DNA of 64,000 bases, from contig NZ_CAJIMS010000001.1 of assembly GCF_905175375.1 (NCBI RefSeq), positions 124,001 through 188,000 on the forward strand, written 5' to 3'. Below, in pieces: positions 53,590 through 62,614 of this stretch (the stretch's first letter is position 1; each line of letters starts with the position of its first letter). The DNA comes from Chryseobacterium aquaeductus. Its GTDB lineage: Bacteria > Bacteroidota > Bacteroidia > Flavobacteriales > Weeksellaceae. The notes under the pieces are model-generated. The model ran no database searches and was not told the origin of the DNA. It saw only the letters and a program-made list of their open reading frames with translations. The translations under genes were made by a program, and so were the position numbers.

Positions 53590-53934
53590 TTACTGAATCT
53601 GAATACTTTTTACAGCATTCTCTAATGCAGATTCTTTAATTTTTGGAATTTTTAATCCTTCCGCACGAATGACCGTAACATCTTTCATTCCCAAAAAAGA
53701 CAAAAACGATTTTAAATAAGTCGCCACAAAATCATTAGAACTGCCCGGTTCTTCTGAGTAAATTCCACCGGAAGACATTGCCAATGGTGCACCAATCACG
53801 ATGTAATCGGATGATAATAACTGATTCATCAATTGATCCGAAAGGCTGATTAATTTTTTCTGTTCCGGTCTGAGTTGATCAAAAGGAATGAAAAAAGTCT
53901 GCAGTACATCAGGTGTAAGGTGTGGCATTTCCAT
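53590..53934 (-). pseudogene. azoR: FMN-dependent NADH-azoreductase, internally deleted and truncated
   Basis: The 114-residue frame matches azoreductase at PHLTPDVLQTFFIPFDQ, LSSDYIVIGAPLAMSSGG, IYSEEPGSSNDFVATYL and FLGMKDVTVIRAEGLKIP. The first about 45 residues (flavin phosphate loop) are missing, and IVIGAP joins directly to AMSSGG, removing about 40 residues that hold the FMN-binding MYNF-type loop. The protein cannot bind FMN normally. Both cuts are in frame, so the residual ORF may still be translated. Its left neighbour on the plus strand is another broken gene. Confidence 0.82.
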
Positions 53935-53949
53935 TTTTACCAGATCCAG

Positions 53950-54087
53950 TTCTTAAGAATGCGACTTGGTCATATATTGCTGAGCCCATTTTTAAGTTCA
54001 GATTTAGTAGATGCAGGTGTAGACAAATATGTAAGAGGATGGGAGAAAAGCACTGATCATGCGCATGTTTGGGTTGAGTTAAAATAA
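53950..54087 (+). pseudogene. 3' fragment of exodeoxyribonuclease III (xth-like)
   Basis: The last 46 codons of a plus-strand frame read FLRMRLGHILLSPFLSS, DLVDAGVDKYVRGWEKST and DHAHVWVELK, which matches the C-terminal end of exonuclease III (LRIDHLLLSP ... DHAPVWVEL). The catalytic Asp-His pair (DH) is kept but DHAP reads DHAH. Nothing of the first 200 or so residues is present upstream; the azoR remnant starts 16 bases away on the other strand. So a deletion fused the ends of two genes. Confidence 0.78.
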
Positions 54088-54261
54088 ATTGAATTCTAAA
54101 AGATTGTATTGATCATGTCTTTTAAGAATTCCTCATAATGATGTACCAAGATATTTTGGACATGTTTTGTAGGATAGCAATTTTTAAACTCGCTAAATTA
54201 TTTTTAAATATTTAAGAGACATTCTACTACCTTAGTGTGGGTTTAAAAATTTTTTAATAAA

Positions 54262-57054
54262 TCAATTCCCAAATTTTTTCGTGTTTATTTTTTTCTCTTT
54301 TACGCTGATAATAAAATTTGGAATGGTTGATATTTTACACGCTGTAATCGTTATTTTATGACTTTTAATCTCACAAAAAGTATTTGTTGGCAACGAAGAT
54401 TCGTTTAACACTACAGTATAATCTCCTGTTGGTAAAAAAGCCGTAAATTCACCTTCATCATTAGTGTAGATTTTCTGCACTACCTGATCATCTTTCATAA
54501 TACTGCAGGTGATTGATGAGCCTCGATGTTCAAATTCTACAGCCTTCTTCATGTTATAGTCGAAGGAAACTTTACCATTAAAGGAGCCATTCTGATGCAA
54601 CGGAATCTGGAGAGAATATACATAGTTATCAACCACAAATTCAGATTCATCATAATACCAGCCCTGCTGAATAAACTGCTTGAGCACATATTTTCCAAAA
54701 GGTACACTTCTATAGGAAGCCTCTCCCAAAGTGTTGGTTTTCAGTGCTATTGTGTTGATATTGAGAATATATTCTGTAGCAGGTTTTTCGCCGTCATCAT
54801 AGATATTATTTCCGTTATCATCATAAAATGCAAATGCTTTAATAACTGCCTTTTTTTCAGGATTGAGAACCGTTTTTCTTAAATTGACAGTAACACCTAT
54901 TTCGAAAGTTACAAGATTGGTATGCAAAGCGCCCGATGAATAATTGTACCACGATGAATTGAGAAATGCATTGAAATTTTTTCCGATATATTTTGCATTC
55001 AGAAAAGCAGAGGGAGATTTACCATACACGATATCATCAATGTATGACAAACCTGTACTCAGATTAATTTTATCTTTTGCAAAACTGTCGTTATAAAAAA
55101 AAGAATAGGTTATTTTTTTATAATTTTTTTCACCAATCAAAGCAGTAAAAGCATACTCCGACAAATAATAACTGCCAGACTGATAGATAGAATTGATATT
55201 AAACTTCCGGAAACTATAGTTACCACTGAGTCGCATCTGAAACTGTCTGTCTGTTGACATTGGATAATTGACCAAACCCGTTTCTATACCAATCACCAAC
55301 GACTGTCTGCGAAGTGCACTAATCCAGGAAAACTGCTCTACAATACGATGTGCATTTATCTTTTGTACTTCAGGGCTGTTCCAGTTTCCAAAGAAATTAT
55401 TGTAGCTATTAGAACTTTCGTTTTGATATTGATATAAAATACTTAGATTAAAATCTCTCAATTTCGGAAATCTGTTCCCAATTTCCAATCGTGTATTTTG
55501 TGATAGCTGTTCTCTATCAAAAAAATAGAATTTTGGAGAAAAATTGGAAACGATGATATTGGTATGCAGACTGTGTTTTTTTAGTTGTGTAGAGAAACTC
55601 TGCTGCAAATAAATGCTTCCTCTCCTATTTCCCGGATAGTAATCTGTGCTGAAAAAATAATTACCGTTGAGATTGATGTTTTTCAATTTTCCCACATAAT
55701 TAGACTCAGCAGAAAACGATGGTTTTGTAGAATTTTGAGTTTCGTAATTGCTTATTCCTCCATTTAATTTCGCATTTAATTTCCATGATTCATTAAAATC
55801 ATAATTCGCTTCTGTTCCCAAAATACTGTGATTCACTTTCTCAAAAGGATCATAGCGATAAATATAAGCAGCTGATATATTTTTAGAATTATTGTTAGAT
55901 TGCAACGTTCCTTTGGTGAAAAAACCATATCCGTTTTTTAGCCAACTGTTTTTTTCAGCTAAATTAAAATTCTGATCTACAAATCCGACTTCAATTTTTT
56001 GATTTTTCTGAAACGTATGGCTATATTCCACACCTCTTCCCACAAGGGTCATATCCAAAAGCTTATTTACACTTCCGATACTGTACTCATTTTTTCCCTG
56101 TCTCAATATCAGATTGGTATTGGTGACGAGCGGAGTTTGCTGATTATTTAAAAAAGCAACATTTCCTCTTAAAAAAACATATCCAGAAGATAAATTAATG
56201 CCACCTGATCCTGTAATCTGGTAAATATCTATATCATTACCAACTTTTCGGTAGCTGGTTGTAATCTGATTTTTGGTTTCGTCTGAAAAATTAAAAAATT
56301 CCAGATTTTGATATTTTTGTACGCTTGATATATTTTGCACACCCACAGATGCAGAACCGAATATTTCTTTTTCCGGATTTCTAAATCCTGAAATGCTGAC
56401 CGAAAACGTCGAAAGCCTTGCCAGGTTTTTAGATGGCAAATATGTAAAAGTAAAAACAGAATCTTTTTTGGGTGGAATTACAGCATTCTGCTCAAAAAAA
56501 ACATTGGAATCTGAAGGATCAGGAAATTTGCACACCAATGTAATATCTTGCTGCACATTTCCGGTATTAGACACTCTCACTTGTACAGAGAGAGGATCCT
56601 GAGGTGATGATCTGTAAATTGTAGTGGCGAGAGGATTGATCAAAATACTGGAGTCAACATCAATGATATGCTCTGTAGATTTTTGAGAAATTAAAATACC
56701 TGATAGATTGTAAAGTTTGGTTACTATGATCGATTTTCCTGCATCGGCATTTTCGTCAATCACTATTTTTACAGGAATATACTTGATTTCATGGGGAGCA
56801 AGAATGATCTGCAATTCTTCTCCATTTATATTTTTGAATCCGTTTGGGCAAACGAACTGCAATTTTCCTTTAAATTGTTGCGACTGTACATTTTTTACGG
56901 TAACCACCAGATTCAGCAATCGTAATTTTTGTGAAGACATTTGGTTTTCAACATCAAGAACTACGTTTGATTCTGTTTTTTGAGCATAAAGAGTACTGCT
57001 GAGAGAAAAAAATAACAATATATTTAGAAGCAGTTTTAGGTAGTAAGAAAGCAT
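54262..57054 (-). CDS. Large outer-membrane beta-barrel, usher-like (inferred)
   Basis: A 930-residue exported protein (signal ending in STLYAQ). Residues 25 to about 260 form Ig-like pre-barrel domains (VQVRVSNTGNVQQDITLVC). About 270-760 is Gly/Asn/aromatic-rich alternating strand sequence typical of a large barrel (NGYGFFTKGTLQSNNNSKN, RRGSIYLQQSFSTQL), and the end has two beta domains (AFAFYDDNGNNIYDDGEK, YTNDEGEFTAFLPTGDYTVV). It is last in an operon with a pilin-like protein, a PapD-like chaperone and a two-domain subunit, in the place of the usher of chaperone/usher systems. No usher plug or FimD motif was seen, so the role is inferred. Confidence 0.8.
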   Translation of the reverse strand: MLSYYLKLLLNILLFFSLSSTLYAQKTESNVVLDVENQMSSQKLRLLNLVVTVKNVQSQQFKGKLQFVCPNGFKNINGEELQIILAPHEIKYIPVKIVIDENADAGKSIIVTKLYNLSGILISQKSTEHIIDVDSSILINPLATTIYRSSPQDPLSVQVRVSNTGNVQQDITLVCKFPDPSDSNVFFEQNAVIPPKKDSVFTFTYLPSKNLARLSTFSVSISGFRNPEKEIFGSASVGVQNISSVQKYQNLEFFNFSDETKNQITTSYRKVGNDIDIYQITGSGGINLSSGYVFLRGNVAFLNNQQTPLVTNTNLILRQGKNEYSIGSVNKLLDMTLVGRGVEYSHTFQKNQKIEVGFVDQNFNLAEKNSWLKNGYGFFTKGTLQSNNNSKNISAAYIYRYDPFEKVNHSILGTEANYDFNESWKLNAKLNGGISNYETQNSTKPSFSAESNYVGKLKNINLNGNYFFSTDYYPGNRRGSIYLQQSFSTQLKKHSLHTNIIVSNFSPKFYFFDREQLSQNTRLEIGNRFPKLRDFNLSILYQYQNESSNSYNNFFGNWNSPEVQKINAHRIVEQFSWISALRRQSLVIGIETGLVNYPMSTDRQFQMRLSGNYSFRKFNINSIYQSGSYYLSEYAFTALIGEKNYKKITYSFFYNDSFAKDKINLSTGLSYIDDIVYGKSPSAFLNAKYIGKNFNAFLNSSWYNYSSGALHTNLVTFEIGVTVNLRKTVLNPEKKAVIKAFAFYDDNGNNIYDDGEKPATEYILNINTIALKTNTLGEASYRSVPFGKYVLKQFIQQGWYYDESEFVVDNYVYSLQIPLHQNGSFNGKVSFDYNMKKAVEFEHRGSSITCSIMKDDQVVQKIYTNDEGEFTAFLPTGDYTVVLNESSLPTNTFCEIKSHKITITACKISTIPNFIISVKEKKINTKKFGN

Positions 57055-57062
57055 GCTAAATT

Positions 57063-58088
57063 TTATTGTGGTACAATCTCGTATTGTAAAGTGGTGGAAT
57101 AATCTTCTGGTTTGGCATTGATTAAACGCTCATCCTGAGCTGTAGTAAAATATTTTATATCATAGTTATATGATGACTGCGAAGAACTGGTTGCCTTAGC
57201 CAATGTTTGATTGGAAAGACTGAGCGTGATCGGAAATATTGTTTGATTCACTGTGCTTGTAGGAAATAAAACAAGATGAATAACCCCAACAGGAATGGTA
57301 TTTCCGGAAGCAGAAATTAATTCATTTTGCAATGATCTTACTTTTATCTGAAAATTACTGCTGCTCGTTACCATCAATCCGTTTGAGTAGGTTACACTGG
57401 TTCCGTTCGTGTAGTCTTGCATACTTTTAAACTCCAGAATACCGTTAGCGGCATTCATATTTACTTTCAGAGACATTTCATCAACAATAGGCGGAGTACC
57501 TGTAATACTTCCGATCTGAAACTGAAACGTATGACTTATTTTTCCGATAATCGAATTGTACTGGTCGTAAGCCGTAAACTCTATCGGTGCATAAAAAGTA
57601 GTCCAAGCAGGGAAACTTCCCAAATACGAACCACCAAGTACAGACATTGCGTATTTCAGCTGAAGATTATAATATCCGTTTGGCTGAGCTGGAGCATTGT
57701 AAAAAGGTACATTGGATTGAGGAACTAAAAAAACCTCATCATTATTTTGCAAGACTACATTCAAGGGAATTCCTATTTCCGAAATTGAAGGAATGGGATT
57801 GGGATACGCTTGTCCTGTTGATGAGATTGGCTGAAAAGATACTTTGTTTGCAGGAATTGTATACTGACCATTTCCCGACGTAATATTTTGTTTTAATCTT
57901 GCCGAAAGTCTCCAGTGCGGCATATTTAGGTTTCCGTTTGCTGCAAAAGTAACTGTATAAGCATCGGGATTTGTATTTCCGTTGTAAGAATTGATTTGTA
58001 AGTAGCTATTCGTCCAAGATGTAAATGATACCTGCGCCGATACTAAAGTACAGAAAAATAAAAGACAAAGAAAAAATGATCTATTCAT
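57063..58088 (-). CDS. Two-domain tip-like pilus subunit (inferred)
   Basis: A 341-residue secreted protein (signal ending in TLVSAQ). The N-terminal half (SYNGNTNPDAYTVTFAANGN, NMPHWRLSARLKQN) resembles no family I know. The C-terminal half parallels the pilin gene: NGTSVTYSNGLMVTSSSNFQ against NGVTSVNADHLNIFSTGGFQ, later TTLQYEIVPQ against TELTYTIVSQ. That two-part design, a unique head plus a pilin-like tail, is that of tip adhesins such as CsuE or FimH. It starts in the chaperone stop region (8-base overlap) and ends 8 bases before the barrel gene. Confidence 0.72.
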   Translation of the reverse strand: MNRSFFLCLLFFCTLVSAQVSFTSWTNSYLQINSYNGNTNPDAYTVTFAANGNLNMPHWRLSARLKQNITSGNGQYTIPANKVSFQPISSTGQAYPNPIPSISEIGIPLNVVLQNNDEVFLVPQSNVPFYNAPAQPNGYYNLQLKYAMSVLGGSYLGSFPAWTTFYAPIEFTAYDQYNSIIGKISHTFQFQIGSITGTPPIVDEMSLKVNMNAANGILEFKSMQDYTNGTSVTYSNGLMVTSSSNFQIKVRSLQNELISASGNTIPVGVIHLVLFPTSTVNQTIFPITLSLSNQTLAKATSSSQSSYNYDIKYFTTAQDERLINAKPEDYSTTLQYEIVPQ

Positions 58089-58872
58089 GATTGAAATTTA
58101 ATTCTGCAATCTCCAAAGTAGAAGAGTCACCATAATCAATGATTACAGATGCATTGTAAGATCCCTTTTCCAGTGCATTTGTAATGGGTAAATTTATTTT
58201 TCTTGTATCTCCAGATAACGTGTAAAAAACCAGATCATCTACAGTATATTTTTTTCCGGTAGTGGTATTGATAATTTCTGTGGAGATTTTACCATCTACC
58301 CAAATTGCAGACTGATTCTTAAATTGCAGAGCCAAACTATTTTTAGCCTGATCAAACTTCAAATCTTCTATTTCAACTTTTTTAAGAACAGCATCGGAAG
58401 ATTTGTGAAAAATCTTTATTCCGGAGCGGATGCTTACCTTGATGTTGGAACCTTTACTATCAACATCGTCTACAGGATTCATCTGGCTCACGTATAGCAA
58501 TGCTGTGTGCGAAGAAAGATTATCTTTTATGACACCTGGCACCGTTAGCGTAACATCCAACTCTTTTCTTTCGCCGGGAGCGAGTGTAAAATAATTATCG
58601 GTTTTTTTTACAGAAATCCAGCTTGCACAAGAGTTTTTCCTTGTATTGGCAGGATACATTATATTTTCGCCCACCAAATCATAATCCCAGTCTCCGAGAC
58701 TTACGGCAAGATCCAAAGAATTTTTGGCGCTTACATTGGTCACTGTTATTTTTTGGGTGGTACTGCTTCCTGCATTAGAATCAAAATAAATTCTGGGCGG
58801 AGAAACAGAAATACCCGTCTGTGCACTCACCTGTACGAGCAGAAAATAAAATAGTAATGTAATTTTATTCAT
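58081..58872 (-). CDS. PapD-like periplasmic pilus chaperone
   Basis: This 263-residue protein has a signal ending in LVQVSAQ and two Ig-like domains: ISVSPPRIYFDSNAGSSTTQ, KITVTNVSAKNSLDLAVSL, FTLAPGERKELDVTLTVP, and later LQFKNQSAIWVDGKISTEI and YNASVIIDYGDSSTLEIAEL. The first domain matches fimbrial chaperones of the PapD type, which hold subunits by donor-strand complementation before export. It is flanked by a pilin-like gene and a tip-like gene, supporting this. A pair of Lys/Arg residues in the chaperone cleft cannot be assigned by eye. Confidence 0.8.
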   Translation of the reverse strand: MNKITLLFYFLLVQVSAQTGISVSPPRIYFDSNAGSSTTQKITVTNVSAKNSLDLAVSLGDWDYDLVGENIMYPANTRKNSCASWISVKKTDNYFTLAPGERKELDVTLTVPGVIKDNLSSHTALLYVSQMNPVDDVDSKGSNIKVSIRSGIKIFHKSSDAVLKKVEIEDLKFDQAKNSLALQFKNQSAIWVDGKISTEIINTTTGKKYTVDDLVFYTLSGDTRKINLPITNALEKGSYNASVIIDYGDSSTLEIAELNFNHE

Positions 58873-58893
58873 CAGAACAGTTTAATAAAAAAT

Positions 58894-58923
58894 AAAAAAG
58901 TGCCACAGTTTTGCGTGACACTT
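58894..58923 (-). terminator. Terminator-like hairpin between pilin and chaperone genes
   Basis: On the minus strand AAGTGTCAC and GTGGCACTT form a 9-bp stem with one mismatch and are followed by T residues. It lies 22 bases after the pilin stop and before the chaperone gene. Partial read-through would give excess pilin over the downstream genes. Confidence 0.75.
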
Positions 58924-58945
58924 ATCAATTTAAATCTTGTAATTG

Positions 58946-59467
58946 TTATTGACTTACGATAGTATACGTAAGTTCAGTAGTATACACTGTAGGGTCTTGA
59001 CCCGCAATATAATTATCCAAATATGCATTTGCACCAGCACCTTTGTACTCAATGCTGATCTTTTTGTTTACTCCACCGTTTGTAGAGCTTACCAAAGTAG
59101 ATTCATTTGCAGATAATTGTACGTTTTGAGCATACTGAGCTCCGTTTACTGCTTCAGAACCTGCAGTTGCTTTAATTTGAATTGTGTTTGCCTGAATGTT
59201 TTTACCACCGTTTTGCATTGCAGCGTTAGCACTTTTCACTTTTACCTGAAAACCTCCAGTACTGAAGATATTCAAGTGATCTGCGTTTACGGAAGTTACA
59301 CCGTTTGCATAGTCATCTTTGGTTACGTAATCTAGGTTTACGATTTTCTGAGCGTTGTTTACTACTAATGTTTGGATTGGCTTTAGACGAACATTTAATG
59401 TTACATTTTGAGCATTAATCGTTGCGAACCCCAATATTGCTATTGAGCTCATAATGAATTGTTTCAT
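58946..59467 (-). CDS. Major pilin-like subunit
   Basis: From the ATG at 59467 the protein has 173 residues with a signal ending in FATINAQ. It then shows NVTLNVRLKPIQTLVVNN, a central SVNADHLNIFSTGGFQVKVK and ends in TELTYTIVSQ, all beta-strand type, like a single Ig-type pilus subunit. It resembles the C-terminal half of the tip-like protein and therefore is the probable main subunit. The longer frame to 59518 is rejected as the -7 box lies at 59506-59513, within it. It leads the operon and is followed by a hairpin that may reduce downstream transcription. Confidence 0.78.
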   Translation of the reverse strand: MKQFIMSSIAILGFATINAQNVTLNVRLKPIQTLVVNNAQKIVNLDYVTKDDYANGVTSVNADHLNIFSTGGFQVKVKSANAAMQNGGKNIQANTIQIKATAGSEAVNGAQYAQNVQLSANESTLVSSTNGGVNKKISIEYKGAGANAYLDNYIAGQDPTVYTTELTYTIVSQ

Positions 59468-59505
59468 TGAAATTTGTTTTATTGTTTCTACTAAGTTTCT
59501 GTGTG

Positions 59506-59513
59506 CAAAATTA
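59506..59513 (-). promoter_or_regulatory. -7 box of the pilin operon promoter
   Basis: TAATTTTG fits the consensus TAnnTTTG, and lies 39 bases before the pilin ATG. A T-rich stretch about 20 bases further upstream may be the -33 element. Confidence 0.7.
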
Positions 59514-59829
59514 CTCACTTTTACTTATTAGAAATTGTAAAAAAACACATTTATTTTGTGAAATTTAACAAAAGTTTAAAACACAATTTTTCAGCTAAAA
59601 TTGCAGAATTTACACTAGTTTAGTGATTAAATAAAAGAATATTTAAATTTAAATAAATTAGAAAATGATTTTATTATAAAAAATACCATAATCAAATATT
59701 ATTATCAATTTACAAAAAGGAACTTTACTATCCTTCGCATAGTTTTTGATAAGTGATAATTTAATAATTATTTAAAATACCGAAGTTTTATTATAGAATT
59801 TTAAAAACCAATGAAATGATAGATTTTTT
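59514..59829. other. Intergenic region upstream of the pilin operon
   Basis: This 316-base AT-rich gap lies between the end of the AraC gene and the pilin -7 box. The regulator may bind here, but I see no obvious inverted or direct repeat that would mark an operator. Confidence 0.4.
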
Positions 59830-60681
59830 TTAGTTTGATACTAAGGTTAATCTCATCTCAGAAGGCTTTTTACCACAGTGTTTTTTGACAAAATTGCTAA
59901 AATTGCCTTCATCATTAAAGCCCATATCATAAGCAATCTCTGAAAGTGTGAAATTTGAATACTTAATCGCCTTCTCACACTCCAGCTTTATTTTTTCTAT
60001 GATGAGTTGTTTAGCAGATTTCCCGTAAACATATTCTGTCATCTCTGTAAGCCTTCTGGGTGATAATCTCAGCTCATCTGCATAGTACGATACCTTTTTA
60101 GCGGTTTTAAAGTCTCGTTGCAGCAAAATCTTAAACCTGTTTACGTGAGATACAAACATCAGCCTTTCATCATTTTCAGCTTGAGGACAACCGATATGCA
60201 GAAACGCATCTAAAATCAAACCTTCGATGGCATTGTGAGCTGCAGATATGTACAAACTCTCATTTTTTTCTCTAAATTTTGAAAGCCTATCTACCAAAAC
60301 AATCTCATTATAAATAGTATTGCCAAAATAAGGAGCAATAAAAACTTCAGATTGATAATTGTAGAAAATCTGAGAGTTCATAAAAAAACTGTCTTTGGAA
60401 GACCGATCATAGAAATCTGAAGAGAAAGCAATAGTATAAATTTCTTTTCCTTCAGCATCACCAAATTCAACATTTTTTTGCGGACCAATGAAAACGGCAT
60501 TTCCAGCTTCGATATTATGCGACACACCTGAAACAGTGAGTTTTGTACTGTCAGCAACCAGACATATACAGTAATATTCTAAGGTGTTGAATTTTTTACT
60601 ACCATTATTTCGTTTAATGATCTCACTCAGCAAATTAATACTAAAGCCAATTTTTTGAAGTTGATTTGTTATGGTATACAT
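59830..60681 (-). CDS. AraC-family transcriptional regulator
   Basis: From the ATG at 60681 it has 283 residues; a longer frame to 60723 lacks support. The C-terminal DNA-binding part has two helix-turn-helix units: YADELRLSPRRLTEMTEYVYG, then FTLSEIAYDMGFNDEGNFSNF and KKHCGKKPSEMR. The N-terminal half (SGVSHNIEAGNAVFIGP) is a cupin-like ligand-sensing domain. It lies just upstream of the pilin operon on the same strand and is its likely regulator. A run of 28 T (coding-strand sense) lies 199 bases before its start. Confidence 0.88.
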   Translation of the reverse strand: MYTITNQLQKIGFSINLLSEIIKRNNGSKKFNTLEYYCICLVADSTKLTVSGVSHNIEAGNAVFIGPQKNVEFGDAEGKEIYTIAFSSDFYDRSSKDSFFMNSQIFYNYQSEVFIAPYFGNTIYNEIVLVDRLSKFREKNESLYISAAHNAIEGLILDAFLHIGCPQAENDERLMFVSHVNRFKILLQRDFKTAKKVSYYADELRLSPRRLTEMTEYVYGKSAKQLIIEKIKLECEKAIKYSNFTLSEIAYDMGFNDEGNFSNFVKKHCGKKPSEMRLTLVSN

Positions 60682-61011
<330 letters not shown>

Positions 61012-61371
61012 TTAAGAAGCTTTATCTTGAACGACATCAAATATAAAACTGGGGAAATTTTTAGGATTATAAGTATAAGCGATATTTTTTGATGATAAAT
61101 ATTTTTTGGTTGAATTTATAAAGACAATTACCAACCAGACACTTAGCTTCATTTTTCGATGATTGTATAAATGAATTGTTTTCCATGCGTTTTCAAAAGT
61201 GATTGTAACTATCTCGACAGCAGCTTCAGGAGATCTTACCGATTTTAACGCTAAACCATAAAGCAAACAACAATATTGATCGTAAAGAAGATCAAAACCA
61301 GATTTGTTTTTTTGTTGTATCAAAGAACACAGTTCGTAATCCGTATACTTTTGTAAGACATCTTTTGTCAT
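61012..61371 (-). CDS. Orphan sigma-factor region-2-like protein
   Basis: The 119 residues begin with a segment resembling ECF sigma region 2: SLIQQKNKSGFDLLYDQYCC, LLYGLALKSVRSPEAAVEIV and FENAWKTIHLYNHRKMKL, then WLVIVFINSTKKYL. The protein ends soon after, so region 4, which contacts the -35 element, is absent and no frame with it follows. It cannot serve as a normal sigma factor; it could bind core RNA polymerase as a modulator or be a truncated gene. It is upstream of the AraC gene on the same strand. Confidence 0.68.
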   Translation of the reverse strand: MTKDVLQKYTDYELCSLIQQKNKSGFDLLYDQYCCLLYGLALKSVRSPEAAVEIVTITFENAWKTIHLYNHRKMKLSVWLVIVFINSTKKYLSSKNIAYTYNPKNFPSFIFDVVQDKAS

Positions 61372-61670
61372 TTCGCACTTTTTAATTATTCATCTAACAC
61401 ACTGACAACCGTAGGAATAATAAATCATTAAAACAAAGATGAATTAACAGTATATTTATTATTAATATATAATCTTTCGCAAAACAGTTAATATCAAACT
61501 CTCTTTAAAAATTATCATATATCTAGTCTTTTATCAAATTGTATGCTAAACATACATTATAATATGATTATTCTTGATTTTTTTATAAATTATATAGATT
61601 TATTTACATTAAATCACTTTAGCAAGACACATTTTAATCGGTATTTCGAACATCATTTACAAAATATTGA

Positions 61671-61889
61671 TCAGGCAGAGTATATTGCTCTATTGAAATA
61701 AATATTTTTGCCCGCAATTATATTTTTAGAAAGATTATAAATAATCTCCACTGTAAAGCTCGAAAACTCATAAAGAACATAACGAGATTCGTTCACAGTC
61801 TTCTCATCTATTACTCGCCCTTTTTGTAGCACCATATCAAACTGTATGTCATCCGGTAAATTTGTGAAATCGTAGTAAGAAATATCCAT
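61671..61889 (-). CDS. Small protein of unknown function
   Basis: A 72-residue frame on the minus strand: MDISYYDFTNLPDDIQFDMV, LQKGRVIDEKTVNESRYVLY and EFSSFTVEIIYNLSKN. The composition, with acidic start and mixed strand-like text, is coding-like. I do not recognise a family. A 299-base gap without clear content lies between it and the sigma-2 gene. A true gene is likely but not certain. Confidence 0.5.
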   Translation of the reverse strand: MDISYYDFTNLPDDIQFDMVLQKGRVIDEKTVNESRYVLYEFSSFTVEIIYNLSKNIIAGKNIYFNRAIYSA

Positions 61890-62108
61890 ATTAGTTAGTT
61901 TAGTGATTAATCTGTCTCAATAATTTATTATCTATACAATTTGTTAACCAAAATACAAGAAATTTTAAAAAAAATTAAAATTAATTGGGTAATATAATTA
62001 AATCATGTGTTGATATTATTGAATTTAGATGTCGGAACAAACAATTCTTGTGATTTAAAATCAAAATAACTATCATTGCGACACAAATTATAACAGACAA
62101 CATACAAT

Positions 62109-62405
62109 ATGATCAATGTATATCGCAAAACAGCTCTTGTTGAAGGGATTTCTTATCTCATTTTGCTCTTTATCGCAATGCCTTTGAAATATATCTTTAG
62201 TATACCCGAACCCGTAAAATATTTTGGTTGGATACATGGAGTACTATTTCTCTTCTTCATCGTCGTTCTTCTGGCCGCATCTATAAAGTATAAATGGAAT
62301 TTAAAGAGAATTATCGTGTATCTTGTAGGCTCGGTCTTGCCATTTGTTCCTTTTTATCTCGATAAAAGTTTAAAAAAAGAATACAGTCAAAACCAATATC
62401 GCTGA
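62109..62405 (+). CDS. DUF3817 family integral membrane protein
   Basis: The 98 residues match DUF3817: RKTALVEGISYLILLFIAMP, LKYIFSIPEPVKYFGWIHGV, LFLFFIVVLLAASIKYKWN and VYLVGSVLPFVPFYLDK. Three membrane helices are visible with the GWIHG motif between the first two. Family members are small inner-membrane proteins of unknown function, sometimes linked to respiratory or transport proteins. The gene stands alone, with about 200 bases on each side. Confidence 0.85.
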   Translation: MINVYRKTALVEGISYLILLFIAMPLKYIFSIPEPVKYFGWIHGVLFLFFIVVLLAASIKYKWNLKRIIVYLVGSVLPFVPFYLDKSLKKEYSQNQYR

Positions 62406-62572
62406 TTCTTAAATTTTTTCACGAGGTACGATTAGAAAAAAGCACTTTGTTAAGCATTTTCCGATTTGTACGACAAAAGTTAAATTTACTTAAATCTCCG
62501 CAATACAAAAATTCAAGTCAAAAAAAAACATTATTTTTGCACTATATAAACTGTGGTTTGCGTCAGAATCTA

Positions 62573-62580
62573 TAATTTTG
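62573..62580 (+). promoter_or_regulatory. -7 box upstream of the secreted protein gene
   Basis: TAATTTTG matches TAnnTTTG exactly and lies 34 bases before the ATG at 62615. A TTTG at 62557-62560 is rather near for a -33 box; another -7-like TATTTTTG is at 62532-62539. Confidence 0.6.
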
Positions 62581-62614
62581 CACCACCATATCACAACTAT
62601 TAAAAATACATCAC

